Shown: positions 8,949 through 17,764 of the stretch, piece after piece
Numbering within the stretch: position 1 is the stretch's first letter
Layout of the letters: each line of letters starts with the position of its first letter
NCBI RefSeq assembly: GCF_900187605.1
Contig: NZ_FYEA01000005.1
Span: 248,001-312,000, forward strand
Source: Pseudomonas sp. Irchel 3H7
GTDB taxonomy: Bacteria; Pseudomonadota; Gammaproteobacteria; Pseudomonadales; Pseudomonadaceae
Direction of reading: 5' to 3'
DNA length: 64,000 nucleotides
Position numbers and translations under genes: made by a program
Notes under the pieces: model-generated
The model's database searches: none
What the model was told of the DNA's origin: nothing
Seen by the model: only the letters and a program-made list of their open reading frames with translations

Positions 8949-9616
8949 ACCCCGGCCTCCCCGTCGCCGATCAATCGGCCACGTTGCAGGGTCAACATGC
9001 GGTGACGCATGCGCGCGATCAGCGCCAGGTCGTGACTGGCGATCAGCACGCTGGTGCCCAGACGGTTGATGTCTTCGAACACGCCCATGATTTCCGCCGC
9101 CAGACGCGGGTCGAGGTTACCGGTCGGTTCGTCCGCCAGCAGCAAGGCCGGGCGGTGCACGATGGCGCGGGCAATGCCGACGCGCTGTTGCTGACCGGTG
9201 GACAGGTCGCCCGGGTACAGATCGGTTTTATCCGACAGCGCCACGCGTTCCAGCGCCGAATCGACACGCTTGGCGATTTCGGCCTTGGACAAGCCAAGAA
9301 TCTGCAGCGGCAAGGCGACGTTGTTGAACACCGTGCGATCGAACAGCAACTGGTGATTCTGGAATACCACACCGATCTGCCGGCGCAGGAACGGAATCTG
9401 CGCGTTGCTGATGGTGCTCAGGTCTTGCCCGGCCAGCAGCAGTTTGCCACTGGTCGGACGTTCCATCGCCAGCAACAGGCGCAACAACGTGGATTTACCG
9501 GCACCGGAGTGGCCGGTGACAAACAAGAACTCGCCACGACGGACTCGAAAGCTCAGCTCATGCAAGCCGACGTGACCGTTCGGGTAGCGTTTACCGACCT
9601 GTTCGAAACGAATCAT
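8945..9616 (-). CDS. ftsE: Cell-division ATP-binding protein FtsE
   Basis: 223 residues, a minimal ABC ATPase: Walker A GHSGAGKST, Q-loop VFQNHQLL, signature LSTGQQQRV, Walker B LLADEPTGNLD and switch histidine ASHDL. It pairs with FtsX at the septum and controls amidase activation. The gene is coupled to ftsY upstream and ftsX downstream by ATGA overlaps. Confidence 0.97.
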   Translation of the reverse strand: MIRFEQVGKRYPNGHVGLHELSFRVRRGEFLFVTGHSGAGKSTLLRLLLAMERPTSGKLLLAGQDLSTISNAQIPFLRRQIGVVFQNHQLLFDRTVFNNVALPLQILGLSKAEIAKRVDSALERVALSDKTDLYPGDLSTGQQQRVGIARAIVHRPALLLADEPTGNLDPRLAAEIMGVFEDINRLGTSVLIASHDLALIARMRHRMLTLQRGRLIGDGEAGV

Positions 9617-11118
9617 GAACGCTCCCGCTCGGCAAACAGTGCCTGGACAAAGGGTTCGGCTTCAAAGGTACGCAAATCGTCGATGCCTTCACCGACGCCG
9701 ATGTAGCGGATCGGCAGGCCAAACTGCTTGGCCAGGGCGAAGATCACCCCGCCCTTGGCGGTACCGTCAAGCTTGGTCAGCGCCAGGCCGGTCAGTTCGA
9801 CGGTCTGGTTGAATTGCTTGGCCTGATTGATGGCGTTCTGGCCAGTACCGGCGTCGAGCACCAGCAGCACTTCGTGCGGCGCGTCAGCGTCGAGCTTGCC
9901 AATCACACGGCGAACCTTCTTCAGCTCTTCCATCAGGTTGTCTTTGGTGTGCAGACGACCGGCGGTGTCAGCGATCAAAACGTCGATGCCGCGGGCCTTG
10001 GCAGCCTGCACGGCGTCGAAGATCACCGAAGCCGAGTCGGCGCCGGTGTGCTGGGCGATCACCGGAATCTTGTTGCGCTCGCCCCAGACCTGCAATTGTT
10101 CCACAGCGGCGGCGCGGAAGGTGTCACCGGCGGCAAGCATGACTTTCTTGCCTTCCAGTTGCAGCTTCTTCGCCAGTTTGCCGATGGTGGTGGTCTTGCC
10201 GGCGCCGTTGACGCCGACTACCAGAATCACGAAAGGCTTGTTCTGCGAGGCGATTTTCAGCGGTTGTTCGACCGGTTTGAGCATCGCGGCCAGTTCGGCC
10301 TGCAGGGATTTGTACAGCGCGTCGGCGTCGGCCAGCTCTTTGCGCGCGACCTTCTGGGTCAGACGCTGGATGATTTGCGTGGTGGCTTCGACACCCACGT
10401 CGGCGGTGAGCAGACGGGTTTCGAGGTCATCGAGCAGATCGTCGTCAATGGTTTTGCGGCCGAGGAACAGGCTGGCCATGCCCTCGCCGATGCTGGCGCT
10501 GGTTTTCGACAAACCTTGCTTGAGGCGGGCGAAGAAACCGGCTTTGGTTTCTTCGGTGCGCGGGGCTTCGACCGGGGCCTCGGCAACCACTTCGACTGGA
10601 GTAACAGGAGCAGCGACAACCGGTGCAGGTGCAGGTGCAGGCCCGGGCTCTTGGACAACTGGCGCAACAAACACGGGCGCAACAGGCTCGACAACAACCG
10701 GCGCAGGCTCAACTACCGGCTCAACCACCGGCGCCGGAGCAACCTCTGCAACGAATGCAGCAGGCGCAGGAATCTCTGGGGTGATGTGCGGCGCTGCCTC
10801 TTCAACCAATGCCACTGGCTCTTCCGCCACTGGCAAAGTCAGCCATGGCTCAGCCGCCGGGGTCAGCGGCAATTCCGCCGCTACAGGCGCTTCAGGCTCG
10901 GGTTCTGGCTCGACCGGTTGCAGCACCGGCTCGGCAATCGGCAGAACGATCGGTGCCGGCTCTTCTTCTATAACCGGAGCAGGTTCCGGTGCAGGCTCAG
11001 GAATCGCGGGCGGCTGTTCGACGACGGGCTCCTGCGGTTTCTTACGCAGCCATCCGAACAGGCTTTTCTTCTCGCCAGCCGCAGCTGGGGTCTTCTTGTC
11101 GTCGTTGGAACCAAACAT
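9613..11118 (-). CDS. ftsY: Signal recognition particle receptor FtsY
   Basis: 501 residues. The C-terminal NG domain (from about residue 200) is canonical: GVNGAGKTTT P-loop, DTFRAAAVEQL, DTAGRL and TKLDGTAKGG. It docks SRP-ribosome complexes at the membrane. The N-terminal acidic A-domain is unusually long and repetitive, roughly residues 30-190, made almost entirely of Pro, Ala, Val and Glu, ending at the amphipathic helix KAGFFARLKQGLSKT that binds lipid. First gene of the ftsYEX run; the divergent region upstream separates it from an M16 peptidase gene. Confidence 0.96.
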   Translation of the reverse strand: MFGSNDDKKTPAAAGEKKSLFGWLRKKPQEPVVEQPPAIPEPAPEPAPVIEEEPAPIVLPIAEPVLQPVEPEPEPEAPVAAELPLTPAAEPWLTLPVAEEPVALVEEAAPHITPEIPAPAAFVAEVAPAPVVEPVVEPAPVVVEPVAPVFVAPVVQEPGPAPAPAPVVAAPVTPVEVVAEAPVEAPRTEETKAGFFARLKQGLSKTSASIGEGMASLFLGRKTIDDDLLDDLETRLLTADVGVEATTQIIQRLTQKVARKELADADALYKSLQAELAAMLKPVEQPLKIASQNKPFVILVVGVNGAGKTTTIGKLAKKLQLEGKKVMLAAGDTFRAAAVEQLQVWGERNKIPVIAQHTGADSASVIFDAVQAAKARGIDVLIADTAGRLHTKDNLMEELKKVRRVIGKLDADAPHEVLLVLDAGTGQNAINQAKQFNQTVELTGLALTKLDGTAKGGVIFALAKQFGLPIRYIGVGEGIDDLRTFEAEPFVQALFAERERS

Positions 11119-11463
11119 GGAGGACGGCTATCTCACGGTAGCGACGCGCCATAAGGGCGCCCCGGCAAATAAATATTCGATGCAGAACAGACTGTGTTTC
11201 ATCCAGCTTGTTCACGCGCAACATTTTGTCGAGGCGCCACAGGCACCTCAAAGGTCGATTAATACGAAGGACTGGAACGGCATCGTCGGCGAAAACGCAG
11301 AGTTTAGCTGACAAACTCAAAGCTTCTTCCGGGAACCCATACAACCTATCGACCGATCAGTGGCTTGATAGGCGTGGCCGCCAGTAAAACGGATCAGTAT
11401 CCTAGCACCTCCTCGCCCGCCTAGGCTAAGACCAAGCGGGCAGCCCAACAGGTTAAAAAACGA
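11119..11463. other. 345-base divergent intergenic region, ftsY / M16 peptidase
   Basis: No convincing ORF, RNA gene or palindrome seen. It must hold the promoters of ftsY (minus) and the peptidase pair (plus); I could not pick either with confidence. Confidence 0.6.
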
Positions 11464-12819
11464 ATGAATGCTCTAGCCCGCCGCGCTGCAGGCCTGCTGC
11501 TCAGCACAGTCTGCCTGCCCCTTTCGGCCCTGGCGGCCGACCCGCAACCGACCCACGAATTCACCCTCGACAACGGCCTCAAGGTCGTCGTGCGCGAAGA
11601 CCATCGCGCGCCCGTGGTGGTCTCGCAGGTCTGGTACAAGGTCGGCTCCAGCTACGAAACCCCGGGCCAGACCGGTCTGTCCCACGCGCTTGAGCACATG
11701 ATGTTCAAGGGCAGCGAGAAAGTCGGTCCCGGCGAAGCCTCTTTGATCCTGCGTGATCTGGGCGCAGAAGAGAACGCCTTCACCAGCGACGACTTCACTG
11801 CTTATTACCAGGTGCTGGCTCGCGACCGTCTGGGCGTAGCCTTCGAACTGGAAGCGGACCGCATGGCCAATCTGCGCCTGCCGGCCGACGAGTTCGCCAA
11901 GGAAATCGAAGTCATCAAGGAAGAGCGCCGCTTGCGCACCGATGACAAGCCGATGTCCAAGGCTTACGAGCGCTACAAGGCCATGGCCTACCCGGCCAGC
12001 GGCTACCACACGCCGACCATTGGCTGGATGGCCGACCTCGACCGCATGAAGGTCGAAGAGCTGCGCCACTGGTACCAATCCTGGTACGTGCCGAACAACG
12101 CCACACTGGTGGTGGTCGGCGACGTCACTCCAGACGAAGTGAAAACCCTCGCCCAGCGCTATTTCGGCCCGATCGCCAAGCGCGACGTGCCACCGGCGAA
12201 AAAACCACTGGAACTGGCCGAGCCCGGCGAACGCCAGATCACCCTGCACGTGCAGACTCAGTTGCCTAGCTTGATGCTCGGTTTCAACGTGCCAAGCATT
12301 GCGACGGCTGAAGACAAACGCTCGGTCAACGCCTTGCGCCTGATCTCGGCCCTGCTCGACGGCGGTTACAGCGGGCGCATCCCGACGCAACTGGAGCGCG
12401 GCGAAGAACTGGTCTCCGGCGGTTCGTCGAGCTACGACGCCTACACCCGTGGCGACAGCCTGTTCACCCTCTCGGCAACGCCGAACACGCAGAAGAAAAA
12501 GACCATCGCGCAAGCCGAGGCCGGTCTGTGGAAGTTGCTGGAGCAGCTGAAAACCACCGCGCCGTCCGCCGAAGAACTCGAGCGCGTACGTGCACAAGTG
12601 ATCGCCGGTCTGGTGTTCGAACGTGATTCGATCACCAGCCAGGCCACCGCCATCGGTCAACTCGAGACCGTAGGCCTGTCGTGGAAACTGATGGACACCG
12701 AACTCGCCGATCTGGAAAGCGTGACCCCGCAAGACATTCAGAACGCCGCCAAGCTGTATTTCACCCGCGAACGTCTCAGCGTCGCCCACGTCCTGCCACT
12801 GGAGACGACTCATGAGTGA
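11464..12819 (+). CDS. M16 (pitrilysin/insulinase) zinc peptidase, catalytic member
   Basis: 451 residues. A signal peptide (MNALARRAAGLLLS...ALAAD) predicts export. The inverted zinc motif HXXEH (HALEH) is near residue 75, and the downstream glutamate follows in the EENAFTS...EADRM region. Each M16 protein carries two related alpha/beta lobes; the second lobe (about residues 230-440) is intact. The following gene encodes a zinc-motif-less M16 protein, so the two probably form a heterodimer as in other bacterial two-subunit M16 peptidases. Substrate unknown. The second gene starts 8 bases before this stop. Confidence 0.9.
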   Translation: MNALARRAAGLLLSTVCLPLSALAADPQPTHEFTLDNGLKVVVREDHRAPVVVSQVWYKVGSSYETPGQTGLSHALEHMMFKGSEKVGPGEASLILRDLGAEENAFTSDDFTAYYQVLARDRLGVAFELEADRMANLRLPADEFAKEIEVIKEERRLRTDDKPMSKAYERYKAMAYPASGYHTPTIGWMADLDRMKVEELRHWYQSWYVPNNATLVVVGDVTPDEVKTLAQRYFGPIAKRDVPPAKKPLELAEPGERQITLHVQTQLPSLMLGFNVPSIATAEDKRSVNALRLISALLDGGYSGRIPTQLERGEELVSGGSSSYDAYTRGDSLFTLSATPNTQKKKTIAQAEAGLWKLLEQLKTTAPSAEELERVRAQVIAGLVFERDSITSQATAIGQLETVGLSWKLMDTELADLESVTPQDIQNAAKLYFTRERLSVAHVLPLETTHE

Positions 12820-14299
12820 GCGCAAATCCCCACGCCTGCTGCTCGGCCTGATCGCCGTGGCGGTGATTGGCTCTGCCGCGTTCTACCTGTCGCCGGGCGC
12901 TGACAGCAATGCCAGCGAAGCCCTCGACAGCGCCAAGTCCAGCCAGAAGCTGCAATCGCTGGCCGAACTCGACGGCAAGGCCCCGGCCAGCCGCAAACTC
13001 GACGTGCAAACCTGGAACACCGCCGCAGGCGCCAAAGTGCTGTTCGTCGAAGCCCATGAGCTGCCGATGTTCGACATGCGCCTGATCTTCGCCGCCGGCA
13101 GCAGCCAGGACGGCAGCGCATCGGGTCTGGCGGTACTGACCAACGCGATGCTCAACGAAGGTGTTGCCGGTAAAGACGTCGGCGCCATCGCTCAGGGCTT
13201 TGAAGGTCTGGGGGCGGATTTCGGCAACGGTGCGTTCAAGGACATGGCGTTGGCCTCGCTGCGCAGCCTGAGTGCTGCCGACAAACGCGAACCGGCCTTG
13301 AAGCTGTTCTCGGAAGTGGTCGGTAAACCGACCTTCCCGGCCGACTCCTTCGCGCGTATCAAGAACCAGATGCTCGCCGGTTTCGAATACCAGAAACAGA
13401 ACCCCGGCAAACTCGCCAGCCTTGAGCTGATGAAGCGTCTTTATGGCGACCACCCGTACGCGCATTCGAGTGACGGCAATCCACAGAGCGTGCCGAAGAT
13501 TACCCTTGCGCAGTTGCGTGAGTTCCACGCCAAGGCCTACGCCGCTGGCAACGTGGTCATCGCGCTGGTCGGTGATCTGTCGCGCGCGGAAGCCGAGGCG
13601 ATTGCCAATCAGGTCTCCTCGGCCCTGCCCAAAGGCCCGGCGCTGGCGAAAATCGCTCAGCCGCAGGAACCGAAAGCCAGCATCAACCACATCGAGTTCC
13701 CGTCGAAGCAAACCAACCTGATGCTCGCGCAACTGGGCATCGACCGTGACGATCCGGATTACGCGGCGCTGTCGATGGGCAACCAGATCCTCGGTGGTGG
13801 CGGTTTCGGCACGCGCCTGATGAGCGAAGTGCGTGAGAAACGCGGCCTGACCTACGGCGTGTACTCGGCATTCAGCCCGATGCAGGCACGTGGCCCGTTC
13901 ATGATCAACCTGCAGACCCGCGCAGAAATGAGCGAAGGCACCCTGAAACTGGTGCAGGACGTGCTCGCCGACTATCTGAAAACCGGGCCGACGCAGAAAG
14001 AACTCGATGACGCCAAACGCGAACTGGCCGGCAGCTTCCCGCTGTCCACCGCGAGCAATGCCGATATCGTCGGCCAACTTGGCGCGATGGGCTTCTATAA
14101 TCTGCCGCTGAGCTATCTGGATGATTTCATGCGTCAGTCGCAAAGCCTGACCGTGGAACAAGTCCGCGACGCCCTGAACAAACACCTGAGCACGGACAAA
14201 ATGGTCATCGTCACCGCTGGCCCGACCGTGCCGCAAAAGCCGTTACCGGCCCCATCTGATAAACCTGCCGAGCAACCGCTCGGGGTTCCGGAGCATTAA
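12812..14299 (+). CDS. M16 family protein, non-catalytic partner
   Basis: 495 residues. An N-terminal membrane anchor or uncleaved signal (about residues 8-27) precedes the two M16 lobes. No HXXEH is present where the zinc site should be (the segment around ASGLAVLTNAMLNEG is altered). The second lobe keeps the R/Y substrate-grip pair in GTRLMSEVREKRGLTYGVY. That is the division of labour known for two-subunit M16 enzymes: one subunit brings the zinc, the other the R/Y pair. The start overlaps the previous gene by 8 bases; the stop overlaps rsmD by one base (TAATG). Confidence 0.88.
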   Translation: MSERKSPRLLLGLIAVAVIGSAAFYLSPGADSNASEALDSAKSSQKLQSLAELDGKAPASRKLDVQTWNTAAGAKVLFVEAHELPMFDMRLIFAAGSSQDGSASGLAVLTNAMLNEGVAGKDVGAIAQGFEGLGADFGNGAFKDMALASLRSLSAADKREPALKLFSEVVGKPTFPADSFARIKNQMLAGFEYQKQNPGKLASLELMKRLYGDHPYAHSSDGNPQSVPKITLAQLREFHAKAYAAGNVVIALVGDLSRAEAEAIANQVSSALPKGPALAKIAQPQEPKASINHIEFPSKQTNLMLAQLGIDRDDPDYAALSMGNQILGGGGFGTRLMSEVREKRGLTYGVYSAFSPMQARGPFMINLQTRAEMSEGTLKLVQDVLADYLKTGPTQKELDDAKRELAGSFPLSTASNADIVGQLGAMGFYNLPLSYLDDFMRQSQSLTVEQVRDALNKHLSTDKMVIVTAGPTVPQKPLPAPSDKPAEQPLGVPEH

Positions 14300-14913
14300 T
14301 GGCAACTCGTTCCCCTAAAAAGCCTGCGCACAACGTCCACAACGGTGTGAACCAGTTGCGCATCATTGGCGGCCAATGGCGCAGCCGCAAGCTGAGCTTC
14401 CCCGATGCGCCGGGCCTGCGCCCGACGCCGGACCGCGTGCGTGAAACCCTGTTCAACTGGCTCGCGCCGTATGTTGAAGGGGCCAAGGTACTCGATCCGT
14501 TCGCCGGCAGCGGCGCGCTGTTTCTCGAAGCGCTGTCCCGTGGCGCGGCCATGGGCCAGGCACTGGATGCCAGCAACATTGCGGTGTCCAGCCTGAAAGA
14601 ACACCTCGGTACCCTGCGCTGCACCAACGGCCAGGTGCAGACGGCCGACGCCCTGCGTTATCTGGAAACCCAGACCGCCAACGCGTACGACCTGGTGTTC
14701 CTCGATCCGCCGTTCAACCAGAACCTGCTGCCTGCCGTCTGCACCTTGCTCGAAGAGCGTCAGTGGCTGGCGCCGGACTCGTGGATCTACACTGAAAGCG
14801 AAACGGCGCCATCGACGCTGGGCCTGCCGGGCAACTGGCGCCTGCACCGCGAACAGAAATCCGGCCGGGTTTACTACGCGCTGTGGCAACGTACGGCAGA
14901 GATCGCCGGTTAA
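14299..14913 (+). CDS. rsmD: 16S rRNA (guanine-966 N2)-methyltransferase RsmD
   Basis: 204 residues. Recognised by RIIGGQWRSRKL, the RPTPDRVRETLFNWL segment, the SAM motif VLDPFAGSGALFLEALSRGA and the catalytic LVFLDPPF (the DPPF form of the N-methyltransferase NPPY motif). It modifies G966 of 16S rRNA in the assembled 30S particle. The start ATG shares a base with the stop of the M16 partner gene, so the three genes from 11464 form one run. Confidence 0.95.
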   Translation: MATRSPKKPAHNVHNGVNQLRIIGGQWRSRKLSFPDAPGLRPTPDRVRETLFNWLAPYVEGAKVLDPFAGSGALFLEALSRGAAMGQALDASNIAVSSLKEHLGTLRCTNGQVQTADALRYLETQTANAYDLVFLDPPFNQNLLPAVCTLLEERQWLAPDSWIYTESETAPSTLGLPGNWRLHREQKSGRVYYALWQRTAEIAG

Positions 14914-14976
14914 TCGACCGGTCTGAATAGGCGGCGCCCCTTCCAACAGGGTCGCCGCTCTGCATCGAGAATCATC

Positions 14977-15972
14977 GTGTCCACCTCTTCAGAACGCTTC
15001 ACCCCCGCCCTCGGCCTCGGCAATCCGCACCTGCAAACCTTGTGGGGGCCGCTGTGGCGCAAAACCGTACATATCGAGCGTGAACGTGAACGCCTATGGC
15101 TCGAGGATGGCGACTTCCTCGACCTCGACTGGCACGGCCCGCACACCGCCGATGCGCCCCTGGTGTTGGTACTGCACGGCCTGACCGGCTCCTCCAATTC
15201 GCCTTACGTCGCCGGTATCCAGAAGGCGCTGGCCGATCAAGGCTGGGCCAGCGTGGCGCTGAACTGGCGTGGCTGTTCCGGTGAACCGAATCTGCTCCCG
15301 CGCAGTTATCACTCCGGCGCCAGCGAAGACCTCGCCGAGACAATCAAGCACCTGCGCGCCAAACGACCATTGGCACCGTTGTATGCCGTCGGCTACTCCC
15401 TGGGCGGCAACGTGCTGCTCAAACATCTTGGGGAAACCGGCAGCGCCAGCGGTGTGCTCGGTGCAGTCGCAGTGTCGGTGCCGTTTCGCCTCGACCAATG
15501 CGCCGACCGCATCGGCCAGGGATTTTCCAAGGTCTATCAGGCGCACTTCATGCGCGAGATGGTCGCTTACATCAAGAACAAGCAACGGCAGTTTCAGCAT
15601 GACGGTCGCGAAGACGGACTCGCCGCGCTGGCAGCCCTCGGCTCGCTGGAAAACATGCGCACGTTCTGGGATTTCGATGGCCGGGTAACCGCGCCGTTGC
15701 ACGGTTTCAATGATGCCGAGGATTACTATCGCCGCGCTTCAAGCCGCTACTTCCTCGGTGAGATCCGCACGCCGACCCTGATCATTCAGGCGGCGGACGA
15801 TCCGTTCGTGTTCCCGCACAGCTTGCCGCAAGCCAGTGAGCTGTCGGCGTCGACCGCTTTCGAATTGCAGGCACGCGGCGGGCATGTCGGCTTTGTCGAC
15901 GGCTCGCTACGTCAGCCTGGTTATTACCTGGAACGACGCATCCCGCAGTGGCTGGCCAGCGTGCCCGCATGA
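14977..15972 (+). CDS. YheT-type alpha/beta hydrolase
   Basis: 331 residues starting with GTG. The family signature NPHLQTLWGP is near the N-terminus, the oxyanion segment LVLHGLTGSS follows, and the nucleophile elbow is GYSLGGN. The acid (QAADDPF) and histidine (GGHVGF) of the triad are in order near the C-terminus. The YheT/EMB8 family has esterase-like activity on short acyl chains but no firmly known physiological substrate. The stop overlaps the start of an AraC regulator by four bases (ATGA), so the two are co-translated, which is unusual enough to suggest a functional link. Confidence 0.87.
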   Translation: MSTSSERFTPALGLGNPHLQTLWGPLWRKTVHIERERERLWLEDGDFLDLDWHGPHTADAPLVLVLHGLTGSSNSPYVAGIQKALADQGWASVALNWRGCSGEPNLLPRSYHSGASEDLAETIKHLRAKRPLAPLYAVGYSLGGNVLLKHLGETGSASGVLGAVAVSVPFRLDQCADRIGQGFSKVYQAHFMREMVAYIKNKQRQFQHDGREDGLAALAALGSLENMRTFWDFDGRVTAPLHGFNDAEDYYRRASSRYFLGEIRTPTLIIQAADDPFVFPHSLPQASELSASTAFELQARGGHVGFVDGSLRQPGYYLERRIPQWLASVPA

Positions 15973-16799
15973 GCGGTCAGGGCGAGTCGATCCGCTTCTG
16001 GCAAACCGCGCCGCTGGCCGGGGTCGAGTTGTTGTCGGCGCGCTACATCGAGCAGCGCTTCACCCCGCATGTGCACGACGGATTCGTGATCGGCATGATC
16101 ATGGCCGGTGCCCAGCGTTATCGCTATCGCGGCGCCGAGCATCTGGCTGGCAGCGGCACACTGGTGTTGATCAATCCGGACGAATTGCACACCGGGCACA
16201 AAGGCACCGAGGACGGCTGGCTGTATCGGGCGTTTTATCCCGATACTTCACAGATCGTTTCGTTGCTGGATGAGTTGGAGCTGTCCACCACGAGTCTGCC
16301 GGCGTTCGGCGCCACGCTGTATCGCGATGCGGATCTGGTCAACGGCTTTGCGCAATTGCACCGCTTGCTGGAAAGCCCAGCGACCGCGCTGCAACAGCAA
16401 ACGATGTGGCGCGAGATGATGTTGCTGCTGTTGCAGCGCCATGCGGCGGTGCCGGTGCCCGGTCGAGCCGGCAAGGAACACCGCGCAGTGCTGTTGGGCA
16501 AAGAATTGCTGCACGCGCAACTGGCGGCGCCACCGTCACTTGAAGAGCTCGCGGCGGCGGTCAATCTGTCGCCGTTCCATTTCGCCCGAGTGTTTCGCCG
16601 CGCTACTGGTATGCCGCCGCACACCTGGCTGATGCAGCAACGTATCGCCCAGGCCCGCGCACTCCTGCAACACGGCTGCCTGCCGGTGGAAGTCGCCACA
16701 CAATTGGGGTTTGCCGATCAGAGCCACTTGAGCCGGCAATTCAAGCAGGCTTATGGCGTCGGGCCCGCCGCCTACCGTAACGCCCGGATGGAAAGCTAA
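15969..16799 (+). CDS. AraC family transcriptional regulator
   Basis: 276 residues. The start at 15969 overlaps the hydrolase stop; seven more upstream codons are open but would lie inside the hydrolase gene. The N-terminus is an AraC-type cupin domain (FTPHVHDGFVIGMI...LINPDELHTGHKG). The C-terminal about 100 residues hold two helix-turn-helix units (SLEELAAAVNLSPFHFARVFRRATG and VEVATQLGFADQSHLSRQFKQAYGVGPAAYR, each partly quoted). The effector is unknown; the upstream hydrolase may act in the same pathway. Confidence 0.88.
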   Translation: MSGQGESIRFWQTAPLAGVELLSARYIEQRFTPHVHDGFVIGMIMAGAQRYRYRGAEHLAGSGTLVLINPDELHTGHKGTEDGWLYRAFYPDTSQIVSLLDELELSTTSLPAFGATLYRDADLVNGFAQLHRLLESPATALQQQTMWREMMLLLLQRHAAVPVPGRAGKEHRAVLLGKELLHAQLAAPPSLEELAAAVNLSPFHFARVFRRATGMPPHTWLMQQRIAQARALLQHGCLPVEVATQLGFADQSHLSRQFKQAYGVGPAAYRNARMES

Positions 16800-16800
16800 A

Positions 16801-16870
16801 AGATCGCAGCCTTCGGCAGCTCCTACAGGGAAATGCATTCCAATGCAGGAGCTGCCGAAGGCTGCGATCT
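16801..16870. repeat. REP-like palindrome, family C (GATCGCAGCCTTCGGCAGCTCC type)
   Basis: Near-perfect 28-base arms AGATCGCAGCCTTCGGCAGC + TCCTACAG and the complementary GGAGCTGCCGAAGGCTGCGA + TCT around a short spacer. It begins one base after the AraC stop and ends seven bases before the sulfurtransferase stop on the other strand. A TTTT follows, so it can fold as a bidirectional terminator for both convergent genes. Confidence 0.85.
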
Positions 16871-16877
16871 TTTGATC

Positions 16878-17732
16878 TTATTCGCCGGTGGCGATACCGC
16901 GCGAAGGCTCGTTGATCCACTCGCTCCATGATCCAGCGTACAACGACCCCAACGGATAACCCGCCAGACACAACGCAAACAGGTTGTGACACGCCGTCAC
17001 GCCAGACCCGCAATACGCCACCAGATCCGCTGGCGAGCGCTCGCCGAGCTTGGCGGCAAAACGTTGTTTGAGCTGATCCGCCGGCAGGAATCGCCCATCG
17101 TTGCCGAGGTTGTCGGTGAACGCCGCGCATTGCGCGCCGGGAATATGTCCGGCAATCGGATCAATTGGTTCGACCTCCCCCTTGAATCGCGGCAAAGCCC
17201 GAGCATCAATCAAGGTCAACGCAGGTTGGCCAAGACGCTTTTGCAATTTTTCGGCGCTGATCAGCAGGCTCATATCCGCCTGACCACTGAAACTACCGCG
17301 ACTGACCGTCGGCGCATCCAGGCTCAGCGGCAGCCCCGCCGCATGCCACGCCTTGAGCCCGCCATCGAGAATGAACACGCCATCGCGCTTGCCCAGCCAC
17401 GCCAGCAACCACCACGCCCGCGCCGCGTAGGCACCGGGACCGTCATCGTACAAAATCACATCGCTGTCGTTGTTGATGCCCCAGGTCTGCAGCCGCTCGA
17501 TCAACGCCGCCGGCTCGGGCAACGGATGACGGCCAGTCACGCCTTTGACCACTTTACCGCTGAGGTCACGCTCAAGATCGGCGAAGCTCGCCCCGGCAAT
17601 GTGCCCTTCGGCATAGCTGCGCTGGCCGTAGTCCGGGTCTTCGAGGGCAAAACGACAATCGAGAATCACCAGTCCCGGCTGCGCCCTGCGGGCATCCAGT
17701 GCTTCGGGGCTGATCAGTTGCGCAATCGGCAT
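16878..17732 (-). CDS. sseA: 3-mercaptopyruvate/thiosulfate sulfurtransferase
   Basis: 284 residues with two rhodanese domains. The N-terminal inactive domain begins LISPEALDARRAQPGLVILD; the C-terminal one carries the active-site loop CGSGVTA (around residue 240), the form typical of 3-mercaptopyruvate sulfurtransferase rather than thiosulfate sulfurtransferase (CRxGx[RT]). It transfers sulfane sulfur from 3-mercaptopyruvate to cyanide or thiol acceptors. Transcribed convergently with the AraC gene, and downstream of the TetR gene with a 32-base gap. Confidence 0.9.
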   Translation of the reverse strand: MPIAQLISPEALDARRAQPGLVILDCRFALEDPDYGQRSYAEGHIAGASFADLERDLSGKVVKGVTGRHPLPEPAALIERLQTWGINNDSDVILYDDGPGAYAARAWWLLAWLGKRDGVFILDGGLKAWHAAGLPLSLDAPTVSRGSFSGQADMSLLISAEKLQKRLGQPALTLIDARALPRFKGEVEPIDPIAGHIPGAQCAAFTDNLGNDGRFLPADQLKQRFAAKLGERSPADLVAYCGSGVTACHNLFALCLAGYPLGSLYAGSWSEWINEPSRGIATGE

Positions 17733-17764
17733 AACAGGCTCCTGGGGGATTTCAACAGAACGGT

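Noticed and set aside
9814..11311. Two long plus-strand frames opposite ftsY
   Set aside because: They mirror the repetitive Pro/Ala/Val/Glu domain of FtsY and have low-complexity Ser/Gly/Thr or Arg/Asn repeats.
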